Shown: positions 1 to 9,757, counted from the stretch's first letter. The stretch is 64,000 nucleotides of DNA from Candidatus Kapaibacterium sp. (GCA_026418625.1 JAOABA010000011.1:45990-109989); one strand, 5' to 3'. Numbers and translations are program-made. The notes: a model not told the origin generated them from the letters alone.

Positions 1-1497
1 TTGCTTCCCGATTCTTCAATTTCAATAAAAACAAGTTTCATTCCTGCGAAAGAAGGAAAACATAGTTCAATAGCAAATCTGATTATTGATTGGAAATTCC
101 ATCAACCTATAAATATTGAATTAATAGGCGAAGGAACTTTACCGATTATCGAAGTAAAGGATATTTATTTAGGGAAAATACCAGTTTTCAGCACGATAGA
201 CACTACTGCAACGATTCTTTGGTCTCAAGGTAGTGAAAAACTAACAATAGATTCTATTGTTATTAAAAATCCATTACAATCCATTGATATTAGTTTAATA
301 GACTCTAAAGATCTAATATTAGATATCAATGACAGTCTAAGGTCAAAAATTAATTTCGCTCCAAAATATGCAGGATTGCATCAAGTTTTTCTTGATGTAA
401 CAAGCGATGCAGCTCCGAATTTCAGGAGAGTCCAACACAGTATTCGCATTTGGGGCGAGGCTTTTCCATTGGACACTCCCGATGCGGAAGTGAAAATTTT
501 TATACCTAATAAAATTATTTATTGCCAAAAGTCAAGAATAAATATTATTTTGCAAAACACTGGAAATGTTAAGTTAAAATTAACAAATTTGATTTTGAAT
601 AAAGGAAATAATTTTGCTGAATGGAGTCAACCTATCAATCTGCCGATTGATATTATGCCTGATTCCATATTGAGTTTTGATATTGATATTTTGCCTGAAC
701 AAGGATATGACGGCAAAATCAATATTCAGGCAATCTTTAATGATACTATTGTTAAAACAGCAGATATAATAATTCAACCTATTTATCAAAACTTGTTAGT
801 TTTAAATCCTGAAGAGATAAAAGCCAATCCCGGAGACACTGTAAAGGTAAAATTATCAGGGAAATTTCCTAATAGAACCGATTTACCAGTTGATTTTTCA
901 TTGAATTTTAGTATCTGGAGAGAAGCTTTCTTACTGCTTAATTGCTCAGAGCTGAGAATTTATTCTGGTGTTGATATATCAAAATCAATTAATCTTAGTT
1001 TTTCTCAATTGTATGATAATATATCAGTAAAAAGTTCAGAGAAATTTCTTGTTGATTCAGATTTAGCTGATTGGGAATTAGAATTCACATTTCTAACTTT
1101 ACTTTCTGAGAAAAATAAACAGGAGGTAAGGATTGAGGCAAGTTCTGATGAGTGTTACAAAAAAGGGTGGAAAAATATTTTTGCGAACGTAACCGATGTG
1201 TGTGCATATACTGTTAGGTCAATCGAATTATTAAAGGATATTCCCAGTATTGAAATATACCCAAATCCCGCTTCAGATGTCCTTACAATTAATATAAATT
1301 TACATAAAAAAGATAGGTTTGAGATTGAATTATTTGACGCTTCAGGAAAAAAATGTTACGAAAATAAAATTTTTGATTTGGAAAAAGGTTTATATTCAAT
1401 TAATTTTGAAATAAGTCATCTTAACGATGGCTTATATTTATTAATTATATCGAATAATGATTTTATAAAAAGAAAATTATTTATTATTTCAAAGTAA
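1..1497 (+). CDS. T9SS-exported ASH-repeat protein, 5'-truncated
   Basis: Open from the first base of the window, so the true start lies upstream and 498 residues are the C-terminal part. The body is made of beta-sandwich repeats of the ASH/choice-of-anchor type; phrases such as IELIGEGTLP followed by a new strand-rich block are typical of repeat boundaries. The last ~80 residues (from SIEIYPNPASDVL, about residue 417, to the end) are a T9SS type A sorting domain: a YPNP motif, a FELFDASGKK-like strand and a final strand ending in KRKLFIISK. In the family this tail directs export across the outer membrane and is then cleaved. It lies 14 bases before the next gene, so the two are probably co-transcribed. 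The specific role is unknown; adhesion or a surface-layer function is only inference. Confidence 0.8.
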   Translation: MLPDSSISIKTSFIPAKEGKHSSIANLIIDWKFHQPINIELIGEGTLPIIEVKDIYLGKIPVFSTIDTTATILWSQGSEKLTIDSIVIKNPLQSIDISLIDSKDLILDINDSLRSKINFAPKYAGLHQVFLDVTSDAAPNFRRVQHSIRIWGEAFPLDTPDAEVKIFIPNKIIYCQKSRINIILQNTGNVKLKLTNLILNKGNNFAEWSQPINLPIDIMPDSILSFDIDILPEQGYDGKINIQAIFNDTIVKTADIIIQPIYQNLLVLNPEEIKANPGDTVKVKLSGKFPNRTDLPVDFSLNFSIWREAFLLLNCSELRIYSGVDISKSINLSFSQLYDNISVKSSEKFLVDSDLADWELEFTFLTLLSEKNKQEVRIEASSDECYKKGWKNIFANVTDVCAYTVRSIELLKDIPSIEIYPNPASDVLTININLHKKDRFEIELFDASGKKCYENKIFDLEKGLYSINFEISHLNDGLYLLIISNNDFIKRKLFIISK

Positions 1498-1511
1498 AGA
1501 AGGATTATAAT

Positions 1512-2384
1512 ATGAAGATTCGATTACTTCTATTAGCAATAATGTTTTTTCTGTTTTCAAATCTAAACTCTCTGCTTTCTCAGTTAGAATCTGAAACAAA
1601 CCCACTGGAACCTGGATTTACGACATCAAGAATTTATCTTGGACCAGTAGCGGGTTACAATAGGTCGTTACACACTGTTGACCTCTCATCTTTTGCCGAA
1701 GATCCACTCTGTCCTTTCTTTACAAATGGAAGTGGTAATGGCTTTTTCGTCGGTTTCTTCTATGAGCAGTTCATTGGTGGATTAATGTCTAAGCACTCAA
1801 TAGTAGCAAGAGTTCTTTATAATGTTCTTCCCGCTTCGTTAACTAAAGAAGGAGATACCTATCCTTCACAGGTCGAAGATCCAAATGACCCACAAAAAAC
1901 GACAATTGTTTATTCATCAACAAGACACTCAGTCAATGTTGATTATAATCTTTTATCGCTTGACATTATGTATAAATTTAGAGTCGCTGGCGGTCTTGTG
2001 TTAACAGTTGGACCAACATTTGATGTGCCAATGACAAAAAATCTTCAACAAAAATATGAATTGATTGAGCCAAACTATGTGAAATTCAAGAGAGATGAAG
2101 AAGCTATTAGAACTAAAGGGTATCAGTATATAAATAATGATAGAACAATTATTGTTTATGATGGTGATATAGCACGTAATTATCCCGGAAAAGCAACTCA
2201 GGAAACATCAGCTGGATTCAGATTTGGCTTGAAAGGCGGTATTCAATATGAAATAGTTACAGGTAATATCTTTGATATTATTCCAGGTGTATTTTATAAC
2301 TTGGGATTGACAAATGCTACCGATGCTCAAAGCTGGAAAGTTAATGCTCTTCAAATTGGTGTAGATATAAGATTTGCTCTGTAA
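1512..2384 (+). CDS. Outer-membrane beta-barrel protein (hypothetical)
   Basis: 290 residues with an N-terminal signal peptide (lysine/arginine, then a long Leu/Phe/Met stretch, cleavage near LLSQ at about residue 24). The rest alternates short beta strands with glycines and aromatics (for example GPVAGYNRSLH, NGFFVGFFYEQF, GFRFGLKGGIQYEI) and ends in a strand finishing with Phe-Ala-Leu, which resembles a C-terminal barrel strand. This pattern fits the PorT/OmpA-type barrel proteins common in Bacteroidota. The start codon is preceded by AAGAAGGA, a reasonable ribosome-binding site. It closes a two-gene unit with the T9SS-tailed protein upstream and is followed by a strong terminator. No catalytic motif is visible. 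Confidence 0.7.
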   Translation: MKIRLLLLAIMFFLFSNLNSLLSQLESETNPLEPGFTTSRIYLGPVAGYNRSLHTVDLSSFAEDPLCPFFTNGSGNGFFVGFFYEQFIGGLMSKHSIVARVLYNVLPASLTKEGDTYPSQVEDPNDPQKTTIVYSSTRHSVNVDYNLLSLDIMYKFRVAGGLVLTVGPTFDVPMTKNLQQKYELIEPNYVKFKRDEEAIRTKGYQYINNDRTIIVYDGDIARNYPGKATQETSAGFRFGLKGGIQYEIVTGNIFDIIPGVFYNLGLTNATDAQSWKVNALQIGVDIRFAL

Positions 2385-2412
2385 TATTTTATAATTAACA
2401 TCAAAAATTTTT

Positions 2413-2447
2413 AAGCTGCCTTTTTTTCAAGGCAGCTTTTTTTATTT
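2413..2447 (+). terminator. Rho-independent terminator
   Basis: Perfect 8-bp stem AAGCTGCC / GGCAGCTT around a 10-base loop, followed by a run of seven T. It lies 28 bases after the stop codon of the barrel-protein gene. Confidence 0.9.
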
Positions 2448-2743
2448 AAACCCAGATTATTATTCTAGAACCGCTTAGTTGGACCATCTTATTTTGCTGT
2501 CATTTAGGCAAATGTAAATTGGAATAATCCATTATTATTTGAAATGGATGCTTCACCTAAGGATCAGTCTAACATTTGTTCAAATTTATATACTCTTTGA
2601 CTAAATGAGGTTTAATTGACAGTTTTCTGAGAAAACAGCTTAGATTTAATTTTTATGTTTAAATTATATATTAAACTTCTGAAGACAATAACTACTTGCT
2701 TAATGCTGTAAATCTCAGTTGAATGATTTAATTAATAAAAAAA
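2448..2743. other. Intergenic gap, no gene seen
   Basis: About 300 AT-rich bases between the terminator and the end of the minus-strand TPR/LRR gene. I see no open frame with coding character, no hairpin and no promoter-like match. Confidence 0.6.
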
Positions 2744-3652
2744 TTATCTACCCCTGATTGTAGTAATATTCTCTTCTTCTCTGTCTGTTACTATTTGTAG
2801 ATCTTTCAAATTTCTTTGAAGGGAGAGCAAATAATCGCAGTCAATAAAATTGCCACGAATGAAAATTGTTTTTAAGCATTTCAGATTCTTCAAACTTACG
2901 GGCAACCTTGTCAAATCATTGCCGTCGAGATTTATTCGCTGGAGGTATTGCAAATTCCCCAAAGCCTCCGGTAAGTCAGTCAAACCCAAATTTGTAAGTA
3001 CTAGTTCTTTCAGATTTGTATATCTTAGAATATCCTTTGGGAAGTCAGTCAACTCCTGACCAGTTAAATCGAGTATTTCAACATTTTCTGGTTCTGCATT
3101 TGCTTCTCTCAATGACTGATAAACAATAAACTTAGTAATTTCAGGGCAGTCAGAATCTTTAGAGGTAATGCTTGCCTTATTTTTGTCAGTTGTCTCTTGT
3201 TTTGGTGGGTTATTTTCAAAATTATCAGAAATATTATCCTCATTAAAGTTAAAACCGGTTCGCATTTGTTCCCTGATGGAATTTTTTAGCGAATTGACAG
3301 CCATCGGGCTTCCGTCCCTTTGTTTGACAACTTTATCAAAGCTGTTGAAAGCCATTTCAAAGTAGTTTTGAGCGGTTCTTAGGAGGTCTTTGTTACCTGT
3401 TTTTTTTGCTAAATCCCTGTAATAATAACCGAAAAATTCATTAGCAACACCTTGCCAGTAAAAATCATTGCTCGAAGTGACTATCCTAAAACCTTTATCG
3501 AGAAAATCAAAAGCAAGATTGAAATTACCAGCCTCTCGATAAGTATTTCCAAGCTTTAAATATCTTTTACCAAGCTCAAGACCTGATTGACTGTAAGTTT
3601 CATTTCCAGAAATTATCAGTAATAAAATTAAGAATAATATTATTTTTTTCAT
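2744..3652 (-). CDS. Exported TPR and leucine-rich-repeat protein
   Basis: 302 residues. The signal peptide (KKIILFLILLLIISG, cleavage near YSQ) sends it to the periplasm or surface. Residues ~25-110 form two or three TPR-like helical pairs (ELGKRYLKLGNTYREAGNF; YYRDLAKKTGNKDLL). A charged linker rich in Asn, Lys and Glu follows at ~130-165. Residues ~190-280 contain about four leucine-rich repeats of the LxxLxLxxNxLxxLPxxL type (NLKELVLTNLGLTDLP, YLQRINLDGNDLTRLP). Both modules are protein-binding scaffolds, so a binding role is likely but the partner is unknown. It is downstream of the 296-residue protein with a 19-base gap, indicating an operon. Confidence 0.75.
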   Translation of the reverse strand: MKKIILFLILLLIISGNETYSQSGLELGKRYLKLGNTYREAGNFNLAFDFLDKGFRIVTSSNDFYWQGVANEFFGYYYRDLAKKTGNKDLLRTAQNYFEMAFNSFDKVVKQRDGSPMAVNSLKNSIREQMRTGFNFNEDNISDNFENNPPKQETTDKNKASITSKDSDCPEITKFIVYQSLREANAEPENVEILDLTGQELTDFPKDILRYTNLKELVLTNLGLTDLPEALGNLQYLQRINLDGNDLTRLPVSLKNLKCLKTIFIRGNFIDCDYLLSLQRNLKDLQIVTDREEENITTIRGR

Positions 3653-3671
3653 TGTTCCCTCGTTTGATTAA

Positions 3672-4562
3672 TTATTTTGATTTAACCCAAGGTGAAATTC
3701 TGATTCCAACTGAAACAGCGCCATAAGGTGAGTTCTTTAAATTTCTGATTCTAATTCCATCTTGAAATTGCATATCATCCCAAGGGTCATAAATTGAGTA
3801 TGAAATAAATATACCCATTGGAATGCTGCTAACGTGAACGATATTTCCTTCGACATAACCTAAAAATCCACTGAGAGTAGACTTTTGATTTAAATCGCTT
3901 AATGCATTCAAATCACAACCATAGAATCCAAAACCTAAAGCACAACCTAAAGAAACAGGTCCAGCTTTGAATCGAGGGGGTTTTAAAGCAACACCTCCGG
4001 CATATACAAGGTCGGTTAATTTTGCCTGACTTGATTTTAATCTCAATTTAGGAACGTAAACATCAAAAAATACATCAAAATAATCACCAATATCAATTAT
4101 AGTAGCTAAGCTTAACTCAACTCTGCCACCAAAGCCCAATCCAGATTCGACTTCAAAATCAAGATTGGTTTCTCCTCTTAGAAAACCAGCTAAAGAAAAT
4201 ATAGGTTGAACTTTTTTCTGTGAAGTTGGTAAGCCTTGTCCGCCCAACATCGCACAAAAAGTTGAATCCAAAGTCCATATTCTACTGGCAAATCTTACTA
4301 ATTCACTTCTTCGCATTCTTTGGAAGTTATCGGGAAAATTCGGAAGACGCCTTGGAGGTTCTAACCCCATTCTAATAAGCTCTTTTTCGAGGAAAACTCC
4401 ATCATTATATATTTCTGTAATCTCAGTATAGAGCATTGTGGATGTCATTTGCGAAAATTCGGGCATTTTTCCGGAATAATAGTTGCAACTGTATCCAAAG
4501 CTTTTCTCTGAGAGTAAGGATATCAGTAAAACTATTGAAATTAATAAAGCAATCCTTTTCAT
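3672..4562 (-). CDS. Exported protein, probable beta barrel
   Basis: 296 residues, not recognised by name. It has a clear signal peptide (KRIALLISIVLLISLLS, cleavage near SFGYS). A short cysteine-containing, arginine-rich helical region follows (residues ~25-100). From ~110 onward alternating strands with many glycines appear (GLGFGGRVELSLATI, GCALGFGFYGCDL, PYGAVSVGIRISPW), as expected of a small outer-membrane barrel. A good ribosome-binding site, AAAGGAG, sits before the ATG. It is first gene of a two-gene unit with the TPR/LRR protein. No enzymatic motif is visible. Confidence 0.6.
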   Translation of the reverse strand: MKRIALLISIVLLISLLSEKSFGYSCNYYSGKMPEFSQMTSTMLYTEITEIYNDGVFLEKELIRMGLEPPRRLPNFPDNFQRMRRSELVRFASRIWTLDSTFCAMLGGQGLPTSQKKVQPIFSLAGFLRGETNLDFEVESGLGFGGRVELSLATIIDIGDYFDVFFDVYVPKLRLKSSQAKLTDLVYAGGVALKPPRFKAGPVSLGCALGFGFYGCDLNALSDLNQKSTLSGFLGYVEGNIVHVSSIPMGIFISYSIYDPWDDMQFQDGIRIRNLKNSPYGAVSVGIRISPWVKSK

Positions 4563-4926
4563 TAACCAACTCCTTTTGTTAAATTTTCTCTTTATTTACA
4601 ATGCAATAAGTGGCATCTTGCCGAATAGAAATGTCCTTTAAATCAATACAAACATAATAAAAAATAAACCAAAATTTAAAATAAATAAAGGCTAAAACTT
4701 AATTGTTGAAAACTTGTGGAAAAGTGCGAAGGTATTTTTTGTCACTCTTTAAGATTATTGGCATAAATCTTAATTTTGTTAAAATGAAATAAAATGTAGA
4801 GACACAGAATTCTGTCTCTACAGCTCTCAAACTTCCGAAGTTTTCAAAACTTCGGATGTTTTGAAAATCAAGAATCGCACAGTTTTATGCGAATTTTTAT
4901 TTTTTTAAAGATAAAAAGTATTTTAT
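4563..4926. other. AT-rich gap with REP-like palindrome
   Basis: Non-coding stretch upstream of the minus-strand operon. Its notable content is the palindromic element described at 4796-4855; the rest shows nothing I can name. Confidence 0.5.
4796..4855. repeat. REP-like palindromes beside transposase remnant
   Basis: Two adjacent inverted repeats. The first has arms GTAGAGACA (4796-4804) and TGTCTCTAC (4813-4821). The second is CCGAAGTTTT / AAAACTTCGG (4835-4844, 4846-4855) with a one-base centre. The word GTCTCTA recurs at 4946-4952, beside a small palindrome AGGTCT-A-AGACCT (4933-4945), and again at 5260-5266. Palindromes ending in GTCTCTAC are familiar from REP elements mobilised by REP-associated (RAYT) transposases, and a RAYT remnant lies within this cluster. 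Confidence 0.55.
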
Positions 4927-5229
4927 TTAGATAGGTCTAAGACCTGTCTCTATGATATTCATTATGCACTGCAAATGATTTGGCATAATTATAAATTGAT
5001 CTAACTGTAAATTATTATAATGTGTTGGCAGGTCCAACCAACATTTTTCCACAATTTTCCCCAATTCGTTCAATTGCATTTTTCCATCTGATATTTCGCC
5101 GAAAAAATGCAATTTGTTGTAAGAGCAAATTGTTATGAAATATGCTCCGATTTGAGAATAATCATAATTGTGTAATCGTACGGATTCAATTCTATATTTG
5201 TTTTGGAATTTTGAGATATTTATAAATTT
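4927..5229 (-). pseudogene. RAYT/IS200-type Y1 transposase remnant
   Basis: An open frame without a plausible start runs for 100 codons from an in-frame stop at 5230-5232. Its translation matches the N-terminal half of REP-associated tyrosine transposases: RIESVRLHNYDYSQIGAYF, then FITICSYNKLHFFGEI, LGKIVEKCWLDLP, and FIIMPNHLQCIM. In working members the last motif is the metal-binding HUH pair, normally PNHVH; here the second His is Gln. The frame stops soon after, before the helix that carries the nucleophilic tyrosine. Both the missing C-terminal half and the altered His mark it as inactive. GTCTCTA-containing palindromes surround it. Confidence 0.8.
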
Positions 5230-5297
5230 TTAGTTGTGAGGACAGGTATAATAAGACCAGTCTCTATTGAGCTTTACAGAATAGCTAAATTTTCATT

Positions 5298-6338
5298 TCA
5301 AAACCATTTTTTTCGTTTAAAATAAATTAACATTGATAATCCAATTGAAAACATAATAAACATAATCAAGGGATAACCCCATTTCCAAGTCAATTCGGGC
5401 ATAAAATGAAAATTCATCCCGTAAATACTGGATATAAACGTTAGAGGAATGAAAATTGTTGAAATGATTGTTAATACTTTTATAATGTCATTCAATTTGA
5501 AACTGACGCTTGAAAGATAAATATCCATCATTTCTGCGACAAGTTCACGCTGGGTTTCAATCGTATCAATAACTTGAATGATATGATCATAGAGGTCTTT
5601 GTAATAAATACCCAAAGGGTTTGTGTCATTTCGGACATCCATTTCAAGTTTTCGGATAATCTCCCTGAGGGGCCAGACAGCCTTCCTGATAAATATTATA
5701 TTCCTTTTCAAATTATGAATGATATCCATTGTTTTTGGTTCAGGACCTTTTAGCATTTCGTCTTCGAGTTCTTCAATTTTCTCTCCGATTTCCCCAAGAA
5801 TGTAATAATACTTATCTACAATAGAATCTATTAAAGAATAACTTATGAACTCAACACTGTAGTTTGTTAACTTGGTGTGTTTACCTCTTATTCTATCCTT
5901 TACAAAATTGAAAATATCTGTTTCTCTTTCCAGAAAAGTAAAAAGAATTTTTTCTCCAATTAAGAACGCAACCTGTTCAGAAGTGATGCTGTTCTCTGTC
6001 AGGGAATAATCAATAAGTTTTAATTCGATGAAGTTGAATCCATCAGTAATATCAAGCTTTGGATAATGCTCTGTATTTGCAATATCAGCGAGAATTAAAG
6101 GGTGAATTTTGAATCTTTCGCCAATTTTTTCGAGAACACTCGTGTCGTGAAGTCCAATTATTTCAACCCAATAGTGTGTGTCGTCTTTTTTTATTTTTAG
6201 CTGATCAATACTTTCTAATGAATATTCTTTGTGACTTTCTGAATTTATCTCAAAAACATTTATAATTGTTTTTTCAGTCTTTTTTTCACCTATAAAAACA
6301 ATAGATTCAGGTGGTAACCCATACGATTTTTTCTTCAT
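5298..6338 (-). CDS. corA: CorA family magnesium/cobalt transporter
   Basis: 346 residues, the normal length for CorA. The N-terminal ~280 residues are the cytoplasmic alpha/beta domain plus long helices (EKIGERFKIHPLILADIANT, KRNIIFIRKAVWPLREII). Two C-terminal membrane segments follow, at about 283-303 and 317-337. The signature YGMNF is at residues 306-310 at the end of the first membrane helix, and the basic tail KRKKWF closes the protein, as in the family. The transported ion is Mg2+ by family knowledge, with Co2+ or Ni2+ possible. It is a single gene: corA's downstream side is the transposon-scarred gap. Confidence 0.93.
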   Translation of the reverse strand: MKKKSYGLPPESIVFIGEKKTEKTIINVFEINSESHKEYSLESIDQLKIKKDDTHYWVEIIGLHDTSVLEKIGERFKIHPLILADIANTEHYPKLDITDGFNFIELKLIDYSLTENSITSEQVAFLIGEKILFTFLERETDIFNFVKDRIRGKHTKLTNYSVEFISYSLIDSIVDKYYYILGEIGEKIEELEDEMLKGPEPKTMDIIHNLKRNIIFIRKAVWPLREIIRKLEMDVRNDTNPLGIYYKDLYDHIIQVIDTIETQRELVAEMMDIYLSSVSFKLNDIIKVLTIISTIFIPLTFISSIYGMNFHFMPELTWKWGYPLIMFIMFSIGLSMLIYFKRKKWF

Positions 6339-6391
6339 ATTGTTTATTTAATTTTTAAAAGAACAACAGGATTAATTTATCAAAAATTGTT

Positions 6392-6424
6392 TAAAAAAAA
6401 AGAGGCTGTAATATTAACAGCCTC
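6392..6424 (-). terminator. Terminator of the S41 protease gene
   Basis: Read on the minus strand: stem GAGGCTGT / ACAGCCTC (6402-6409 and 6417-6424) followed by a run of ten T (A's at 6392-6401). It lies 28 bases beyond the stop of the protease gene. Confidence 0.9.
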
Positions 6425-6451
6425 AGAAATAAAAAATAGATAGAGAAACTC

Positions 6452-8107
6452 TTATTTTAGACGAGCTATTTTTATAGCTTCAGGGAATAATTCAATAGCT
6501 TTCTTGATTTGTGGATCAATTGTATAAAAAACCTCAAGGAATTTATTCCTGTCCCAAATCATTCTTGCAATAGCGGATTTGATAGAAATTTTAATAAATT
6601 CTTCATCAATTTTGTAAGCTTCGTTGTCCCATTCAATTTCTTTAGAAACAGCTAATTTTTTGAAATCTTCAAGCATAGCATCAGTTATCTGATAATTCTT
6701 AAGAAAAGATGTAAAATCGGATGCATACTTAGATTTGATGGAGCTTCCCTGAGATTGCATAATACCTGTGGCAAACTCGAAAAAGAGATTTTTCCTTCTA
6801 ATTTCAGCAGAAAATCTTGTTATTGTGTCTTGTTTAATGATATAATCAGGAGTTATTCCGCCACCACCAAAAACAGTTCTTCCTCTTTTAGTTTTGTAAA
6901 TTGGAAGATTATTGATATCAATTTTTTCATCGTCTTTTTTGGCTTTTTTATTGATTTCATTTACTTGCTGAATAATTTTTTCTTTTGCATTTTCAAGATA
7001 GGAGCCTTCTTCGAGCTCTAACCTTCCGACCAGATGTCTATATTTATCTTTGTCTTTATATGGTCTTTGAATGCTTCTACCAGATGGGGTGTAATATTTG
7101 GAAATAGTCAATCTAAAAGCAGAACCATCTCCTATTTCATATTGCCTTTGAACTAATCCTTTTCCATAAGAAGTTTCACCGACTATTAAACCCCTATCAA
7201 GATCTTGAATAGCACCAGATACAATTTCACTTGCTGAAGCAGAACCAGCATTAATTAACACAATTAAAGGAAGGTTCTTGAATTTACTTCCGCCGGTTGA
7301 AATATAGCTTTCATCGAATCTATTTTTTCGTCCGATAGTGTAAACAATTGTATCACCTTTGTTCAAGAATTCGTCTGCCATTAAAACAGCCTGATTGAGA
7401 AATCCGCCGGGATTGCCTCTGAGGTCTAAAATTAGTTTTTTCATTCCTTGGGCAGATAAGTTGTTTAAGGCATCGACTAATTCGTCGTGTGTGGTAGCAG
7501 CAAACCTATTAACTACGATAACACCAATATCAGTATTATCAATAATATAAGCAGCATCAACTGTGTTGATTGGAATTTTATCACGAGTTATAGTAAACTT
7601 CAGTGTTTCTTTTTGGTTCGGTCTGACGATTTCGACTTTCACTTTTGTCCCTTTTGGACCCTTAAGTTTTTTCGGAACTTCGGACCTACTGAGACCGACG
7701 GCATTTTCATCGTCAATTTTAATAATTTTGTCACCAGACATTAAACCAAGCATTTCGCTTGGACCGCCGGGAATTGGGGTAACAATTGTGATTGTATCAT
7801 TAATAATATCGAATTCAATTCCTATTCCCTCGAAACTTCCTTGAAAGTCTTCGTTGACTCTTTTCATTTCTTCGGCTGGAATATAAACCGAATGAACATC
7901 AAGCTCGTTCAATGCAGCTTTGATAGCCGCTTCGGTCAACTTTTGAGTATCAACTTCTTCGACGTAATTTTTAGCTGCAGTGTTAAGGACATAATCGAAT
8001 TTTCTAACCTGATCAAAAATTGAGTCGCCCGAAACGAGGGGTTGAATGAAAAATCCAATTAGAACACCTAAAATTATTGCACCTGTAACAATCAGATACT
8101 TTTTCAT
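6452..8107 (-). CDS. C-terminal processing peptidase, S41 family
   Basis: 551 residues. An N-terminal hydrophobic segment (residues 5-24) anchors it or acts as a signal. A PDZ domain follows at ~85-170 (FEGIGIEFDI, MSGDKIIKIDD). The S41 protease core (~180-365) holds the catalytic dyad Ser291 in GSASASE and Lys316 in SYGKG, spaced 25 residues apart as in Prc/CtpA. The C-terminal ~180 residues form a helical extension, and the length fits the long CtpA/Prc-like proteases of Bacteroidota. The known family role is trimming of envelope proteins from their C-termini. It is a single-gene unit with its own terminator. Confidence 0.93.
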   Translation of the reverse strand: MKKYLIVTGAIILGVLIGFFIQPLVSGDSIFDQVRKFDYVLNTAAKNYVEEVDTQKLTEAAIKAALNELDVHSVYIPAEEMKRVNEDFQGSFEGIGIEFDIINDTITIVTPIPGGPSEMLGLMSGDKIIKIDDENAVGLSRSEVPKKLKGPKGTKVKVEIVRPNQKETLKFTITRDKIPINTVDAAYIIDNTDIGVIVVNRFAATTHDELVDALNNLSAQGMKKLILDLRGNPGGFLNQAVLMADEFLNKGDTIVYTIGRKNRFDESYISTGGSKFKNLPLIVLINAGSASASEIVSGAIQDLDRGLIVGETSYGKGLVQRQYEIGDGSAFRLTISKYYTPSGRSIQRPYKDKDKYRHLVGRLELEEGSYLENAKEKIIQQVNEINKKAKKDDEKIDINNLPIYKTKRGRTVFGGGGITPDYIIKQDTITRFSAEIRRKNLFFEFATGIMQSQGSSIKSKYASDFTSFLKNYQITDAMLEDFKKLAVSKEIEWDNEAYKIDEEFIKISIKSAIARMIWDRNKFLEVFYTIDPQIKKAIELFPEAIKIARLK

Positions 8108-8235
8108 TTAAATTAGCTCCAAGCTATGGTTTATAAAAATAAATGTAATATAAGATAAATATTATCAAAAGAAATGACAAAGGAATAATTAAAATATTTT
8201 AACTAAACCTAAAAATCACCTTTTAATATTAAATT

Positions 8236-9717
8236 TTAGTAATTATCTATTTGTGCTCTTTGAAGTCTGTCCGAGAAATCAACATAAACAGTTTTCCACT
8301 CAGTAAATATATCGAACACGGTCCAACCACCTTCTCTATGTCCATTTCCGGTTCCTTTGACTCCACCGAAAGGCATATGTGCTTCAGCTCCAATTGTAGG
8401 TGCATTTATATAAGTAATTCCAGCTTCAATATCTCTAATAGCATTAAAGGCATAATTGACATTTGTTGTATAAATCGAAGAGGAAAGACCAAATTCACAA
8501 TCATTAGCTAATTCAATTGCATCTTCAAATGATTCAGCTTTTGTTACAGAAAGTATTGGACCAAAAATTTCCTCTTTAAATAGTCTCATATTTCTTGTTA
8601 CATCAGCAAAAATAGTTGGTTCGAAGAAGTAACCTTTAGCGAGATCCCCATCAGTGGCTCTTTTGCCTCCGAGAACTAATCTAGCACCTTCTTCAAGACC
8701 AATTTTTACATATTCTTCGCAGGTGTCAAGTTGTTGTTTATGAATGACAGGACCAACCTGAGTCTGTGGATCTAATCCACTACCAAGTCGTAATTTTGAT
8801 GCTTTTTCTACTAATAAGTCAATGAATTTTTCATATATATCTTTGTGAATGATGAGTCTTGATGTAGCAGTGCATCTTTGACCTGTAGTTCCAAAAGCAC
8901 CCCATAAAACACCTTCGAGAGCCAGTTCAAGGTTTGCATCTGGCATAACAATTTGCGGATTTTTCCCACCCATTTCGAGTGAAACTTTTTTGTTTAATCT
9001 ACCACAAATTTCACCTATTTGGCAGCCAATTGTTGTTGAGCCGGTGAATCCTATTAGATTAACATCAGGATGTTCAACAATCATATTACCCATATATCCT
9101 TTTCCAAAGATAACATTGAAAACACCCGGGGGTATTCCTGCTTCGTCCATTATTTCAGCAAAAATAAATCCCGAATGAGGAACATCTTTGGAAGGTTTAT
9201 AAACAACTGTATTTCCTGCTGCTATTGCAGGTAAAATTTTCCAAGATGGAACTGCAATAGGGAAATTAAATGCCGTAATTACGCCACAGACGCCGACGGG
9301 AACACGAAAAGACATATTCATTTTATTGGGCATTTCACTCGGTGCATTATATCCAAAAAGCCTTCGGGTTTCGGAGGCTGCGTAATAAGCCGTATCTATT
9401 GCTTCTTGGATATCACCGCTTGTCTCAAAAACTGGCTTTCCCATTTCACGAGTCATTATTCTTGCAAGTTCTTCTTTTCTTCTTGTAAAAATATCCCCAA
9501 CTTTTCTTAAAATGTCTCCTCTTTTTGGGGCTGGAATTAGTCTCCATTTTTTGAAAGCATCTTTTGCAGCTTTAACAGCCAAATTAACATCTTCGAAACC
9601 CGATTCAGGAAACTCACCTATAATATCTTCTGTGTTTGCGGGGTTGATATTTTGATAGAACTTACCAGAAATTGGCTCAAGCCACTGACCATTAATATAA
9701 TTTTTAAATTTTTCCAT
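8236..9717 (-). CDS. NAD(P)-dependent aldehyde dehydrogenase
   Basis: 493 residues from the ATG at 9717. This start is chosen over one 39 bases upstream because AGAGGA lies just before it and because the likely promoter (9758-9787) would place transcription initiation close to or inside the longer version. All ALDH catalytic elements are present: Asn151 in AFNFP, the nucleotide-binding GFTGSTTIG loop (~223-231), general base Glu248 in LEMGG and nucleophile Cys282 in GQRCTAT. The overall sequence resembles the ALDH7/semialdehyde dehydrogenase branch, but the substrate cannot be fixed from sequence. It may oxidise aldehydes from amino-acid breakdown. Confidence 0.88.
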   Translation of the reverse strand: MEKFKNYINGQWLEPISGKFYQNINPANTEDIIGEFPESGFEDVNLAVKAAKDAFKKWRLIPAPKRGDILRKVGDIFTRRKEELARIMTREMGKPVFETSGDIQEAIDTAYYAASETRRLFGYNAPSEMPNKMNMSFRVPVGVCGVITAFNFPIAVPSWKILPAIAAGNTVVYKPSKDVPHSGFIFAEIMDEAGIPPGVFNVIFGKGYMGNMIVEHPDVNLIGFTGSTTIGCQIGEICGRLNKKVSLEMGGKNPQIVMPDANLELALEGVLWGAFGTTGQRCTATSRLIIHKDIYEKFIDLLVEKASKLRLGSGLDPQTQVGPVIHKQQLDTCEEYVKIGLEEGARLVLGGKRATDGDLAKGYFFEPTIFADVTRNMRLFKEEIFGPILSVTKAESFEDAIELANDCEFGLSSSIYTTNVNYAFNAIRDIEAGITYINAPTIGAEAHMPFGGVKGTGNGHREGGWTVFDIFTEWKTVYVDFSDRLQRAQIDNY

Positions 9718-9757
9718 AAAATCCTCTGTTTTTTTAATAAACGTTTGACAATTCATA

